Both the position numbers and the translations under genes were made by a program. Of a stretch of DNA of 64,000 bases, positions 37,337-46,825 are shown piece by piece. Source of the DNA: Paenibacillus sp. CC-CFT747 (GTDB taxonomy: Bacteria; Bacillota; Bacilli; Paenibacillales; NBRC-103111); NCBI GenBank assembly GCA_030323305.1, contig CP106741.1:1762001-1826000 (forward strand). The letters are read 5' to 3'. The notes under the pieces are model-generated. The model made no database searches. It saw only the letters and a list, made by a program, of their open reading frames with translations, and was not told the origin of the DNA. Within the stretch, counting starts at the first letter, position 1. Every line of letters starts with the position of its first letter.

Positions 37337-38590
37337 ATGGACCAACCAGATAACCTTCAATCCGCCTTAGCCCGCATGGAGCCGTATCTGCCCTGGTACC
37401 GTCCCTGGATAAACGGGAACGGAGCAGCCGGAGAACAGGTCCGCTCGCTGCAGGACCTGCCGCTCGTTACCGCATCTATCCTCGAAGCCTATTATTATGC
37501 GGAGAATAATCCGCTCGCCGACCGGCCTGAACTGAACTGCTATCGGACCTCCGGTACCTCCTCCGGGATCCGCAAAGCGATTTACTATTCGGAATGGGAC
37601 GAGGAGCAGTACGTCCGCATCAAGGAAGACATCTTCCGCGCTATTCTCGGAACCGGCCGGTACCGGACGGCTCTCGCCGATATGGGAACGGGACACGCGG
37701 AGGCGACGGCGGTCGAGGTCTTCCGGAGGCTCGGGATGGAGGTGGAATCCATCTCCTTCCGGCTGCCGATCCAGGAGCACCTGGCCAAGCTCGAAAGCTT
37801 CCGGCCCGAGGTGCTTTATACCATGCCGTCGATTCTCAACCGGATCGTGCTGGAATCTCCTGATCCTTCCTCTTATGGCATCCGCCATGTCGTTCTCGTC
37901 GGAGAAATCGCTTCCCGCGCCTGGATCCGCGAAACCGCCCGGCAGCTCGGCCTGGATCCGGAGCAGATCACAGACACGTACGGCTCCATTGAGGTCGGCA
38001 CCATCGCCTATTACTCCCACGAGCACGGCCGTTATGTGCTGGCCGAAGGCCTGTCGGCCGAAGGGATGGGCTCGGAGGAGCTCGGGGAAGGGCTCGAGCC
38101 CCTGCCGGACGCGCAGGAGAAGGTGCTTGTGCTGACGTCTGCCGTAAGGGAGGCTTTTCCGGCGCTGCGATACGTCACGTATGATGTGGTGCGCGACCTG
38201 CGCCCTATCCTGGTGGACGGCCGATGGATTCCCAGCTTTCACAGTCTGGTCAAGCGGATCGGCCCGGACTTGAAGCATGGCGAGAAGATCAGCATTTACG
38301 ACGTGGAAACGGTGGTCTACCGCCATCTGAGCGAAGCGGGATTCCGGGTGAAGGTAACGGGCAATGCCCTGACGGTCGCGATTGCCAGTCCCTTGGCAAC
38401 CGATGAGGTGCTACATGCCATCCGCCATGACCTTGAGCACCTCATACCCGAAATCGGCATGATGATCCAGGCCCGCCTTCTGGACGGCATCCGGGTAATC
38501 CGGGTGAAAGCGGAGGAGCTCACTTCGGGCGGTTCTATCAAGGGCAAGAAACTATTCTATGAGCAGAGTGGGGAGTCCAGTGAAACTTGA
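37337..38590 (+). CDS. Adenylate-forming enzyme of the PaaK (phenylacetate-CoA ligase-like) type
   Basis: 417 residues. NCYRTSGTSSGIRKAIYYSE is the Ser/Thr/Gly-rich ATP loop, ITDTYGSIEVG the A5-type motif, and YVTYDVVRDL the region of the ATP-ribose aspartate. This is the size of PaaK-like enzymes, shorter than classic acyl-CoA synthetases. It activates an acid as its adenylate and passes it to CoA, a thiol or an amine. It overlaps sbnA by 11 bases, so both are one operon. Given that sbnA-sbnB make L-2,3-diaminopropionate, it probably activates either that amino acid or an acid coupled to it. GAGGGAGGGG precedes ATG 37337. Confidence 0.8.
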   Translation: MDQPDNLQSALARMEPYLPWYRPWINGNGAAGEQVRSLQDLPLVTASILEAYYYAENNPLADRPELNCYRTSGTSSGIRKAIYYSEWDEEQYVRIKEDIFRAILGTGRYRTALADMGTGHAEATAVEVFRRLGMEVESISFRLPIQEHLAKLESFRPEVLYTMPSILNRIVLESPDPSSYGIRHVVLVGEIASRAWIRETARQLGLDPEQITDTYGSIEVGTIAYYSHEHGRYVLAEGLSAEGMGSEELGEGLEPLPDAQEKVLVLTSAVREAFPALRYVTYDVVRDLRPILVDGRWIPSFHSLVKRIGPDLKHGEKISIYDVETVVYRHLSEAGFRVKVTGNALTVAIASPLATDEVLHAIRHDLEHLIPEIGMMIQARLLDGIRVIRVKAEELTSGGSIKGKKLFYEQSGESSET

Positions 38591-39546
38591 AGGTGGGATA
38601 GCCGATACAATCGGTCGCACTCCGTTGATCAGACTGAATCGCTTGTTTGAAGGGGCCCCGTTTCAGGTCTATGCCAAGGTGGAAGGAATGAACCCAGGGG
38701 AAGCGCCAAAGACAGGCCGGCCCTGTTCATGCTCCGGGAAGCGATCCGGCGGGGTGAGGTGACCCCGGAAACCGTCGTGATCGAATCGAGCTCGGGCAAT
38801 CTCGCGATCAGCCTGGCGCAGCTGTGCGGGTACTTGGGACTGAGGTTTATTTGCGTGGTGGACCCCCGGACCACGGAGCAGCACAAGCAGATCATCCGCA
38901 GCTACCGGGGAGAAATCGATCTGGTGTCGGAGCCGGACCCCGCAACGGGGGAATTCCTTCCGGCCCGAATCCGGAGGGTGCAGGAGCTGCTCCGGCAGTA
39001 TCCCCATACGTACTGGACCAACCAGTACGGCAATCCGGACAATTCCGGTGCCCATGCCGCCACCACCATGAGGGAAATCGGCGAGGAGCTCGGCCCCGTG
39101 GACTACCTGTTCTGCGGGGTCAGCTCCTGCGGAACGATCCGGGGCTGCATGGAATACATCCGCAGCCGCCAATGGACGACGCGCATCGTGGCCGTCGATG
39201 CGGCGGGCAGCGTCATCTTCGGGGAGAGAAGGGCCCCAGACGGTTTCCCGGCCTGGGTGCCGGACTGACCCCCGGCCTGTTCCGGCCCGATGTGGCCGAC
39301 GAGGTCGTGTATGTGTCGGACCTGGACTGCGTCCAGGGCTGCCGGGATCTCGTCCGCCGGGAGGCGATTCTGGCCGGCGCTTCCTCCGGAGGCGTGATCT
39401 CCGCTATCCGCCGGCTCGCGGATACCCTGCCGGCCGGAGCCGTCTGCGCCGCCATCCTGCCCGACCGCGGGGACCGTTACCTGGCCACCGTCTATAACGA
39501 CGAATGGGTCCGGCAGGAGCTCGATCCCGCCTGGACTTCCGCTTAA
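38580..39546 (+). CDS. sbnA: SbnA-type N-(2-amino-2-carboxyethyl)-L-glutamate synthase, two frame breaks
   Basis: PLP enzyme of the cysteine-synthase fold. Starting at GTG 38580 it reads KLEGGIADTIGRTPLIRLNR; after one G is added at 38697-38700 the PLP lysine appears in NPGGSAKDRPALFML. ESSSGNLAISLA binds the cofactor phosphate and GVSSCGTIRGC follows. One C added at 39234-39237 joins RAPRRFPGLGAGL to ILAGASSGGVISA. About 322 residues, as SbnA. In staphylococci SbnA joins O-phospho-L-serine and L-glutamate to give ACEGA, the precursor of L-2,3-diaminopropionate. Plain cysteine synthase is the alternative, but the SbnB neighbour decides for SbnA. Confidence 0.85.
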
Positions 39547-39558
39547 GGAGGCGTAACG

Positions 39559-40538
39559 ATGCTTTATTTACACGACGGGCACATCCGCGGCATGGGAGTC
39601 GACTGGCACAAGCTGACGGACATCGTGAAGGAAGCGGTGCGGATCAAGGCGGAAGGCGACTGCGCCTTTCCTTTAAAGCCGTATTTGCGCTTTAAAGACC
39701 CCGTTAACCGGATCATCGCCATGCCCGCCTATGCGGGGGAAGCATCCGCCGGGCCGGGATCAAGTGGATCGCCAGCTTCCCGGGCAATCACCGGCACGGG
39801 CTGCCCCGGGCGCATAACACCATTATCCTGAACGATCCCGACACCGGACGCCCCACGGCCTTCTTCTACTGCGGGCTGCTGAATGCCCTGCGGACGGCAG
39901 CAGTGAGCGGGGCCATGCTCAAGGCCTACCGTGCGGTTAGACCTTCCGCCTCCTGTTCCCTCGGCATCATCGGATGGGGCCCGATCGGACGCACTCACCT
40001 GGACATGGCCGCCGCCCTCCTGGGAGACCGGCTGGAACGCGTCCGCTTGTACGACCGGAGGCCCATCGATCCCGGGACCATCCCGCCGGCCCTCCGGGCC
40101 AAGACGGAGATCGCCGAGGATTGGCGGTCGGTTTACCGGAATTCCGATATTTTAGCCACCTGCACCGTGTCCCCCGACCGGTACATCGACGAGCCGCCTC
40201 CGCCGGGAACCCTGCTTCTTAATGTCTCTTTGCGGGACTACCAGCCGGAGAGTGTGGCCGGAATCCGCGCCGTCGTCGTGGACGATTGGCAGGAAATATG
40301 CCGGGAGAACACCGACATCGAGCGGCTCCATCTGGAGAAAGGCCTGCAGCCGGAGGGGGCCCTTCTTCTCGAGGATGTCCTCTGGGGAAATGCGCTCTCC
40401 CGCTATGCGCCGGAGGAACCCGTCTTCTTCAATCCAATGGGGCTCGCTATCTTCGACATAGCCATCGCCGGATTCTACCATGAAGAAGCGCTCCGGCTGG
40501 GCCGCGGCATCGAGCTGGAGGAACCGCCCGCTCCGTAA
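39559..40538 (+). CDS. sbnB: SbnB-type ACEGA dehydrogenase (2,3-diaminopropionate-forming), one frame break
   Basis: Ornithine cyclodeaminase/mu-crystallin-fold protein of about 327 residues. FPLKPYLRFKDPVNRIIAMP and, after one G is added at 39735-39739, GSIRRAGIKWIASFPGN are characteristic of SbnB; LGIIGWGPIGRTHLDM is the NAD-binding loop. SbnB oxidatively splits ACEGA into L-2,3-diaminopropionate and 2-oxoglutarate. It starts 12 bases after the sbnA stop behind AAGGAGG. With sbnA it provides a complete two-step route. A strong terminator follows, so the cluster ends here. Confidence 0.85.
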
Positions 40539-40554
40539 GAACCGGCCAACCAAA

Positions 40555-40593
40555 GAAGAAGGGCCCTCCTTAGCGCAGCGAGGGCCCTTCTTC
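40555..40593. terminator. Strong bidirectional terminator between sbnB and the DeoR gene
   Basis: GAAGAAGGGCCCTC and GAGGGCCCTTCTTC form a perfect 14-bp stem. It serves the converging sbnB and DeoR genes. Confidence 0.9.
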
Positions 40594-41354
40594 TTATACT
40601 TGAATCACTTCCAGCCCGCTGTCGCGGAATGGCTTAACCTCCGCCTCGCCCGCCTCGGTTCCCGTCACCAGCGTGTGAAGCGCATCGACGGGAGCGACGG
40701 TATGAAGCGAAATCTTGCCGATCTTCGTGTCGTCGGCGAGCACGATGATTCTTCCCGCCGCCCGGAGCATGGCCTGCTTGGCGGGAACCAGCTTGGCCTC
40801 GGGGTGCATAAGCCCGTATTTGGGATGAATCACGGGAATCCCGATAAACGCCTTATGAACATGCAGGGAGTCCAGCACCTGATCGGTAAACATGCCGTTC
40901 AGCATATAGCTGGAAGGATACAGCTCCCCGCCGGTTACGATGACCTTGATGCCGGGAGCCTCCTCAGCTCTCCGGCGATGTTCATGTCGTTCGTGACCAC
41001 CGTGATGTTGGAGCGGTGGACCAGGTATTTGGCCATATGGAGCGTCGTCGTCCCGGAATCGATCAGGATATGATCCCCGTCCTCCACCAGCTCGGCCGCC
41101 GCGCGGCCGATGCGCACCTTCTGATCGAGCTCCCGAAGCGCCCTTTCGCTGAACGAGGGCTCGCTGTGCGTCCATTGATCAATCGTTACCCCGCCGTGGG
41201 TCCGTTTCACCTGCCCCGTCTGAACCATCGCCTCGAGATCCCGCCGGATGGTGGCCTCATGAACGTTGAACTGCTGGGCCAGCTCGGCAACTGACGCTAC
41301 CCGGTGCTGCTTGACATAAGCCGCGATCTGATACTTCCGTTCCGCCGCAAGCAA
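40594..41354 (-). CDS. DeoR-family transcriptional regulator, one frame break
   Basis: About 253 residues. The N-terminal helix-turn-helix (VASVAELAQQFNVHEATIRRDLEAM) is followed by the DeoR C-terminal sugar-phosphate sensor with LIDSGTTTLHMA and LADDTKIGK. The break near 40959-40960 is mended by one G on the coding strand, giving ELRRAPGIKVIVTGGEL. The start is TTG 41354. It follows the ABC transporter genes on the same strand after a terminator. Probably represses the transporter and the TarJ-like dehydrogenase in the absence of a sugar or polyol phosphate. Confidence 0.85.
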
Positions 41355-41394
41355 GGTATCCTTCCCCTCCTTCTTCCAGCTTTCTTCCGCAAAA

Positions 41395-41422
41395 GGGGCC
41401 GCGCTCCGTTCAGCCCGGCCCC
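41395..41422 (-). terminator. Terminator between the binding-protein and DeoR genes
   Basis: GGGGCCG and CGGCCCC pair around a 14-base loop and are followed by TTTTG on the minus strand. Confidence 0.5.
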
Positions 41423-41462
41423 GTTCTGCATTATTTGATTAGATGCGGGAGTAACCCACCGA

Positions 41463-42794
41463 TTATTTGGAGCTCAGAATCCGCTCGGCTTCCTTCTTGA
41501 AGGACTGAAGGCTGGCGTCAATGTCCTTGTTGTCATACATAATCGCCTGCATGATCGAATGGAATTCCTTCATGACTTCGGGCCATACGGTGCTCTTGTT
41601 CGTGTCAACCGCGTATTGCAGCTGGTCATAGGCCACCTTACGGTTAGGCTCTTTGGCCCACAGATCTTTGATCTGCTGGGTCTCGACCATCTTCTTCGTA
41701 AACGGCAGGTAGCCGGAATCAAGAACGAACTGCAGGCCGCCTTCAGGATCGGTCATGATCCAGTTGACGAATTCCCAAGCCGCTTGCTTGTTCTTGGAGT
41801 CGGAGGTCATCACAATGTTCGCGCCCCCGGTAGGCTCGGCGTTGACTTTATCCTTCGGCAGGAAGGCCGTTACCATCTTGAACTTTACGTTCGAGCCCAG
41901 GGAACCCATAACGCCGGTGGACTGGAACATCATGCCCACTTTGCCCTCGGTAAACATTTGGATAGCCACGTTGCCGGAGTTCTGGGACGGTGGGTAGTAC
42001 AAGGCTCCCGTGCTCTGCATATCCTTCAGGAAGCTGAACACTTTCTTGCCTTCTCCGCTGTCAATAAAGCCAAGCGAGGTTCCCTTGTCATTGAAGAACT
42101 TGCCGCCGGCCTGCGTAATGAACGCGATGGGGTACCAGGAATCGTGGACGAGCGTCATTCCGTAACGCTTGTATTCATTGCCTTCCTTAACTACCAGGGC
42201 GTTCGCCACTTTCTTCAGCTCTTCCCAGGTGGTCGGAACGGCAAGGCCTTTCTCATCGAGCAGGTCTTTGTTGATGTAGAAGATCGGGGTCGAGCGGTTC
42301 AAAGGCAGGGAAACGAGCTTCTTGTTGAAGGTCGAGTGTCCCATAAGCCCGGGAACAAAGTCATCGGCGCTCAGGTTGGACTTCTTCATGTAAGACGTCA
42401 TGTCCTCGAGAACATCCGCTTCCGCAAACTGCTGCACATAAGCGCGCTCGAGCATGGAGACGTCCGGAGCCGTCTTCGCGGCAAGCGACTGCTGAAGCTT
42501 GGTGGCCGTTTCGTCATAAGAGCCTTGGAACGTGCCCACCACTTCAATATTCGGATGAGACTTGTTGAAGCGGTCCAGCATGGCCTGCAGGTATTCGCCC
42601 GTCTTTCCTCCAATGGAATGCCAGAACTGGATGGTTACCTTGCCGCCTTTTCCTGCATCTCCGCCCGTATTGGCCGATGCGGCCGGCGCGGGAGACCCGG
42701 TGGCACTATCCGTGCCGGAACCGTTCGAGCAGCCGGCCATTATCCCGGTGAGCATAACGGCGGCCATCATCATTCCGCTAAGTTTCTTTTTCAT
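41463..42794 (-). CDS. Extracellular solute-binding lipoprotein of a sugar ABC transporter (UgpB-like)
   Basis: 443 residues. The signal peptide MMMAAVMLTGIMAGCS ends in a lipobox cysteine. The mature protein has VTIQFWHSIGGKTGEYLQAM and ANALVVKEGNEYKRYG, family-1 features of UgpB/MalE-type proteins for glycerol-phosphodiesters or oligosaccharides. Captures ligand outside the cell. GGAGGGG precedes ATG 42794. The TarJ-like gene upstream favours a polyol- or glycerol-phosphate-type ligand, which is inference. Confidence 0.85.
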   Translation of the reverse strand: MKKKLSGMMMAAVMLTGIMAGCSNGSGTDSATGSPAPAASANTGGDAGKGGKVTIQFWHSIGGKTGEYLQAMLDRFNKSHPNIEVVGTFQGSYDETATKLQQSLAAKTAPDVSMLERAYVQQFAEADVLEDMTSYMKKSNLSADDFVPGLMGHSTFNKKLVSLPLNRSTPIFYINKDLLDEKGLAVPTTWEELKKVANALVVKEGNEYKRYGMTLVHDSWYPIAFITQAGGKFFNDKGTSLGFIDSGEGKKVFSFLKDMQSTGALYYPPSQNSGNVAIQMFTEGKVGMMFQSTGVMGSLGSNVKFKMVTAFLPKDKVNAEPTGGANIVMTSDSKNKQAAWEFVNWIMTDPEGGLQFVLDSGYLPFTKKMVETQQIKDLWAKEPNRKVAYDQLQYAVDTNKSTVWPEVMKEFHSIMQAIMYDNKDIDASLQSFKKEAERILSSK

Positions 42795-42851
42795 TTTCTT
42801 TACCCCTCCATCTGATAGGTCATATTATTCCAAGGGATGGAAACCTGGCGG

Positions 42852-43667
42852 TTATTTAATCCCTGAATAAACGAAGGCACGAACGATATACTTCGAGCAA
42901 AACGTGTAGACGAGCAAAATCGGGATAACCAGCACCACGTTGGCGGCCATGATAATATGCCAGTTGCTGATTCCTTCCGTCTCCTTAAGCATGGAGATCC
43001 CGACCGGAAGCGGACGTACGCCTGTGGAATCCGTCATAACGAGCGGCCAGAAGTAATCGTTCCAGTGGCTGACGAAGCTGAAGAGAACAACCGTCGCGAG
43101 AGCGGGCAAGGCCATCGGAGTCATGATTCTCCAAATAATCTGGAACTCGCTCGCGTTATCGAGCCGGGCCGCTTCGATGATTTCTTCCGGCGTCTGCATG
43201 AAGTACTGGCGGAGCAGGAAAATCCCGAACGCATTCGACATGAACGGAATGATCTGAGGAATCAGCGTCTTGATCACTCCCCAGTCGGCCATCATGAGGT
43301 AAACCGGAATGAACGTCACCTGTCCGGGAATCATGAAGGCCAGCAGGATCATGCTGAACATGATCGTTTTGCCCCGGAACCGGTATTTAGCAAAAGCATA
43401 AGCCGCCGGAATCATGACAAGCAGCTGAATCACCAGAATCGAAAGCGTGATGATGACCGAGTTCCTCGCATAGGTCATGAACGGGCCGGCACTCATCGCA
43501 CGGACGAAGTTCTCCCATTGCGGAACCGCCGGAACGAGAGTGGGCGGGAATCGTAAGGTCTCGGCATAGGTTTGCAAGGAAGTCGAGATCATCCACAGAA
43601 ACGGGAAGACAAAGATAAGCAGCAGGACCAATTTCAAAGCATTGCTGATCGTGCGGTTCAAGCTCAA
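42852..43667 (-). CDS. Sugar ABC transporter permease (UgpE/MalG-like)
   Basis: 271 residues with six membrane segments and the EAA-loop motif IEAARLDNASEFQIIWRIM. Starts at TTG 43667 behind GAGGAGGG, 30 bases after the other permease. Inner-membrane half of the importer; the ATPase gene is absent, as in the lplBC locus. Confidence 0.9.
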   Translation of the reverse strand: MSLNRTISNALKLVLLLIFVFPFLWMISTSLQTYAETLRFPPTLVPAVPQWENFVRAMSAGPFMTYARNSVIITLSILVIQLLVMIPAAYAFAKYRFRGKTIMFSMILLAFMIPGQVTFIPVYLMMADWGVIKTLIPQIIPFMSNAFGIFLLRQYFMQTPEEIIEAARLDNASEFQIIWRIMTPMALPALATVVLFSFVSHWNDYFWPLVMTDSTGVRPLPVGISMLKETEGISNWHIIMAANVVLVIPILLVYTFCSKYIVRAFVYSGIK

Positions 43668-43697
43668 GCGTAACCCTCCTCTACCGGTGCAGAGCCA

Positions 43698-44576
43698 TTA
43701 AGAGTAATGGACTTTCTTGGACAGCATCCGGAAATAAACGACCGTGAGAACGGCGATAGCCGCCATCAGCACAACCCCGGTGGCCGAGGCGTACCCGATG
43801 TTGGTGGTCCGGAATTCATAGATGTAATAAACAAGCGTCTCGGTAGCCTTGTTCGGTCCGCCTCCCGTCATGATCCGCACCGTATCGAACACTTTGAAGG
43901 AGCCGATGGTCATGATGATGAGGATAAAGAACAGCTGGGGCGAGATCATCGGAATCGTGATGCGGAGCAGAACGCGCAGCTTGCTTGCCCCGTCGATGTC
44001 GGCCGCTTCAAAAATATCTCTGGAAATCCCTTTGATCGCGGCCACCATAATCAAGGCGTAATAGCCTATGCTGTGCCACACCGAGACTAGTATGATCGAA
44101 CCTAGTGCGGTCTTGGAACTCTGCAGCCATTGGGACGGAGGCAGGCCGAGCGATTTCAGAATATAGTTCAGGTAGCCGACATTCGGGTCCATCATCCACA
44201 GCCACACAAGGGAGATGGAAACGATCGAGATGATATGCGGCGTAAAAATCCCTACCTGAATCAGGGAATTGAACTTGGTGCTGTTGCTGAGCCAGACGGC
44301 TACGAGCAGGGATAGAACCATCGTGAGCACCACCACGCCTACGGTGTAGAGGCAGGTGTTCCAGAGCGTCTTATAGAAGTCGGCGCGTGAGAAGATCTGG
44401 CTGTAATTGTCCAGTCCGATGAATTTGCTCTTGGCTTTGTTCAGCAGGTTGTATTTGAAGAAGCTTAAGTAGATCAGGTAGAGCACCGGGTAGATGACGA
44501 ACAGAATAATCCCGGCCATGGCGGGACCGATCATGACGTAGGGGCGAAGCTTGCCCCAAAGCCTGTTTCTGGACAT
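43698..44576 (-). CDS. Sugar ABC transporter permease (UgpA/MalF-like)
   Basis: About 293 residues, six membrane segments, EAA-loop motif FEAADIDGASKLRVLLRITIP. I start at ATG 44576, 6 bases after GGAAGGAGG; the frame is open for another 80 bases. First gene of the transporter operon; the 170 bases upstream hold several TGAGCA-like motifs. Confidence 0.9.
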   Translation of the reverse strand: MSRNRLWGKLRPYVMIGPAMAGIILFVIYPVLYLIYLSFFKYNLLNKAKSKFIGLDNYSQIFSRADFYKTLWNTCLYTVGVVVLTMVLSLLVAVWLSNSTKFNSLIQVGIFTPHIISIVSISLVWLWMMDPNVGYLNYILKSLGLPPSQWLQSSKTALGSIILVSVWHSIGYYALIMVAAIKGISRDIFEAADIDGASKLRVLLRITIPMISPQLFFILIIMTIGSFKVFDTVRIMTGGGPNKATETLVYYIYEFRTTNIGYASATGVVLMAAIAVLTVVYFRMLSKKVHYS

Positions 44577-44663
44577 CCGCATCCTCCTTCCTTTCCTATA
44601 ACCAGTATTAAGTTCGGCAGAATGCGTATAAATGTTTACTTCTTCGTGAAAGCGCATTCTTCC

Positions 44664-44747
44664 TTGCTCATTAAGTGTACTTCATTTGCTCGTTTTTGTC
44701 ATTACTTTGCGCTCAAATTTATATAATCTTAATGATTATGCGCAAAT
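44664..44747. promoter_or_regulatory. Cluster of TGAGCA-type motifs before the ABC operon
   Basis: Read on the minus strand: TTGCGCATAAT (44731 region), TTTGAGCGCAAA (44707-44718), ACGAGCAAAT (44685 region) and TAATGAGCAAG (44664 region), in a very A+T-rich stretch. Similar motifs precede the TarJ-like gene. Candidate sites of the adjacent DeoR repressor. Confidence 0.5.
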
Positions 44748-44748
44748 A

Positions 44749-45858
44749 TTACCATTCGAAGTCCAGAAGAACCTTCTTCCAGCCCCGGTTGTTCTCCGCA
44801 TATTCCATCGCCTCGGCAAAGTCTTCCGCCGACCGGATAACCGTGTTCTCAGACGGAAGCAGCTTGCGCAGGGTGTCCTGGCAGCGCGGATCCTTCATCG
44901 CCTCCAGCACGGGAAGGAAATCTTCGATCGAGCTCCGGCTGCTGCCTCTCAAGGTAAGACCCTTCTCGAGCACATCCCTGGTGTTAATCGGCACACGCTC
45001 TTCCGTAACGCCCATCAGAATGAGGTGTCCGCCCGGCTTCAGCACATCGATCGCCTGGTTGATCGCGCTTTCGGAGAACCGTCCCCCGGTGCATTCGAGA
45101 GCAACGTCGTACAGGCCGCCGGCCGAGAAATCATACTCCTGAACGAGATGACGGGTTGCAAAATCAAACTGCCCGAGCTTCTCGGGAACGGCTCCGAACA
45201 CGGTCAGACGGTCTTCGCTTACGCCGTATACATGGTGAAGCATGGCAGCGGCCAGATAGCCGACAGGTCCGTCTCCGAACACGACGACACGTGCCGTGGG
45301 CAGCAGGTCCTTCACATGATGCAGCGCCTGGTACGAAACCGAGCTCAGTTCGGTCAGGACCGCAATTTCATCCGGAACCTCGTCGGGAACCGGGATAGCG
45401 CTTGCAGAAGGCACCACAAGCCGGCTCTGGGCGATGCCGTCGAAACCGCTTCCGAGAAAACGCCCTTTCTGGCAGTAGTTGCTCCCTTGGCTGTTCCGGG
45501 TATCCTGGCAGGATGGGCAGCATTCCTCTTGGGCCGTTCCGTTAAGCAGATAGCCTTGGATATTGGGAACCACGACGACACGCTGTCCGATTTCCCGGTC
45601 GCTGGTTCCGCTTTCAACGATCGTTCCGATCCCTTCATGAATAAGCGCCATCGGCAGCTTCTTCTTCAACGCCTCGGGACGCCGCTGTCCGCTGAAATAC
45701 CGCAAGTCGGCATGGCAGATGCTGCCAAGCGTAGGCTCCACGGCCACCTCCCACTCCCTAAGCTCATGCTCAAGAGCGGTTTCCACCACTTCGTGCGGTT
45801 GTACCAAGCGGTAAGCGCGCGATTTCACGCCGTTCTGCTGCAAATTAGCCTGTTTCAA
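44749..45858 (-). CDS. TarJ-like zinc-type alcohol dehydrogenase (ribitol-5-phosphate dehydrogenase family)
   Basis: 369 residues of the medium-chain dehydrogenase family. SICHADLRYFSGQ, KKKLPMALIHEGIGTIVES, VVVFGDGPVGYLAAAML (NAD(P) loop), ALECTGGRFSESAINQAID and VPINTRDVLEKGLTLRGSSR align by eye with TarJ, which reduces ribulose 5-phosphate to ribitol 5-phosphate for wall teichoic acid. A cysteine cluster (CCPSCQDTRNSQGSNYC) could hold a structural zinc. No TarI partner is near; instead a sugar ABC transporter and a DeoR gene follow, so a catabolic role on a polyol phosphate is as likely. TTG 45858 follows GAGGAGG. Confidence 0.75.
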   Translation of the reverse strand: MKQANLQQNGVKSRAYRLVQPHEVVETALEHELREWEVAVEPTLGSICHADLRYFSGQRRPEALKKKLPMALIHEGIGTIVESGTSDREIGQRVVVVPNIQGYLLNGTAQEECCPSCQDTRNSQGSNYCQKGRFLGSGFDGIAQSRLVVPSASAIPVPDEVPDEIAVLTELSSVSYQALHHVKDLLPTARVVVFGDGPVGYLAAAMLHHVYGVSEDRLTVFGAVPEKLGQFDFATRHLVQEYDFSAGGLYDVALECTGGRFSESAINQAIDVLKPGGHLILMGVTEERVPINTRDVLEKGLTLRGSSRSSIEDFLPVLEAMKDPRCQDTLRKLLPSENTVIRSAEDFAEAMEYAENNRGWKKVLLDFEW

Positions 45859-45940
45859 GTTCTCTCCTCCTCTTTCTTTAGCAGAAATCCTATCGGGTGT
45901 TCCGCTTTCTGTTCATTTACACTCGATAATAATTAATTTA

Positions 45941-45956
45941 TGCTCAATATTGCTCA
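45941..45956. promoter_or_regulatory. Twin TGAGCA motifs before the TarJ-like gene
   Basis: On the minus strand TGAGCAATATTGAGCA, a direct repeat with a 10-base period, 83 bases upstream of the start, in an A+T-rich stretch. Matches the motifs at 44664-44747. Confidence 0.5.
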
Positions 45957-46077
45957 GATGAAGTATACTACCGGCTTGCAAATCCTGTCAACGCTTTTTC
46001 TCGAATCCCTTCACTTTTTGTTTATCTGTGTTAAATAAAGGCGTTCCCTCTGTTTATTCCTGTTCATTTTCATGCAC

Positions 46078-46112
46078 GAAAAAGAAACCGTTGGCCCGCA
46101 GGCTGACGGTTT
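46078..46112 (-). terminator. Terminator of the DinB-like gene
   Basis: GAAACCGT and ACGGTTTC around a 13-base loop, then TTTTTC on the minus strand. Confidence 0.75.
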
Positions 46113-46162
46113 CTGTCCTTTGGCGGACTTGTTTCCACCCTTCCTTAGAGGCCGATGATCCC

Positions 46163-46648
46163 TTACGCCTCCATTGCACTCTTCTCAAGCGAATGCTCGA
46201 TGACCTGCTTCATGGTGAAGATTATCCCTACATGCATGGAGTTATGAACCAGGATCAAGCTCGCCAGCTCCTCAAAGGTCCGCATCCCTTCCACCGGCTC
46301 CTGCAGCACCTGGCTCTGCCTCTCCTCCGGAATGCGTTTAAACCGTTCCAGCTGTTCCTTCAGATGACCGGCCAGCTCCTCCAAGGACGGCGGCTCCGAT
46401 GTCCATTCGGACGGCCTCGTTCCTCTGGCGAACAGCTTCTCATACTCCGCCGGCAGGGGATCCGCGGACCGCTCCGGGAAATTCACCAGCTGCTCCGTAA
46501 GAAACAACACATGCCCGATGTTCCACCGGATCGTATTGGAGAAGCCCTCCGGCTGAAGATCCGCAATCTCCTCCGGTATGTGCTTGGCAATATTCTCGAT
46601 AAACAACCCGCTGAGCAGCTCGTATTGATTGACCAATAGTGAGTTCAT
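46163..46648 (-). CDS. DinB-superfamily protein
   Basis: 161 residues, a four-helix bundle. The three metal-binding His of the family can be placed: [12 protein letters not shown], and [12 protein letters not shown] near the end. DinB-like proteins include bacillithiol-dependent transferases and damage-inducible proteins of unknown role. Stand-alone gene with its own terminator. The start follows a GGAGG-containing stretch. Confidence 0.85.
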   Translation of the reverse strand: MNSLLVNQYELLSGLFIENIAKHIPEEIADLQPEGFSNTIRWNIGHVLFLTEQLVNFPERSADPLPAEYEKLFARGTRPSEWTSEPPSLEELAGHLKEQLERFKRIPEERQSQVLQEPVEGMRTFEELASLILVHNSMHVGIIFTMKQVIEHSLEKSAMEA

Positions 46649-46825
46649 CTGTTCCAGCCTCCTTCAAATGGTGACCCTGCTGACTTCCACTATACCAAGC
46701 ATCCCGCCGCGGCGTTTCTTTTGGATTGCGGGATTGGCGAAACCGTTCTCAACCTTCCCTGGAACCCCATTATGCTTTATGATCAGAGTAGCTGGAATGG
46801 TTTCATAATAAGGGGAATTTTCCAC

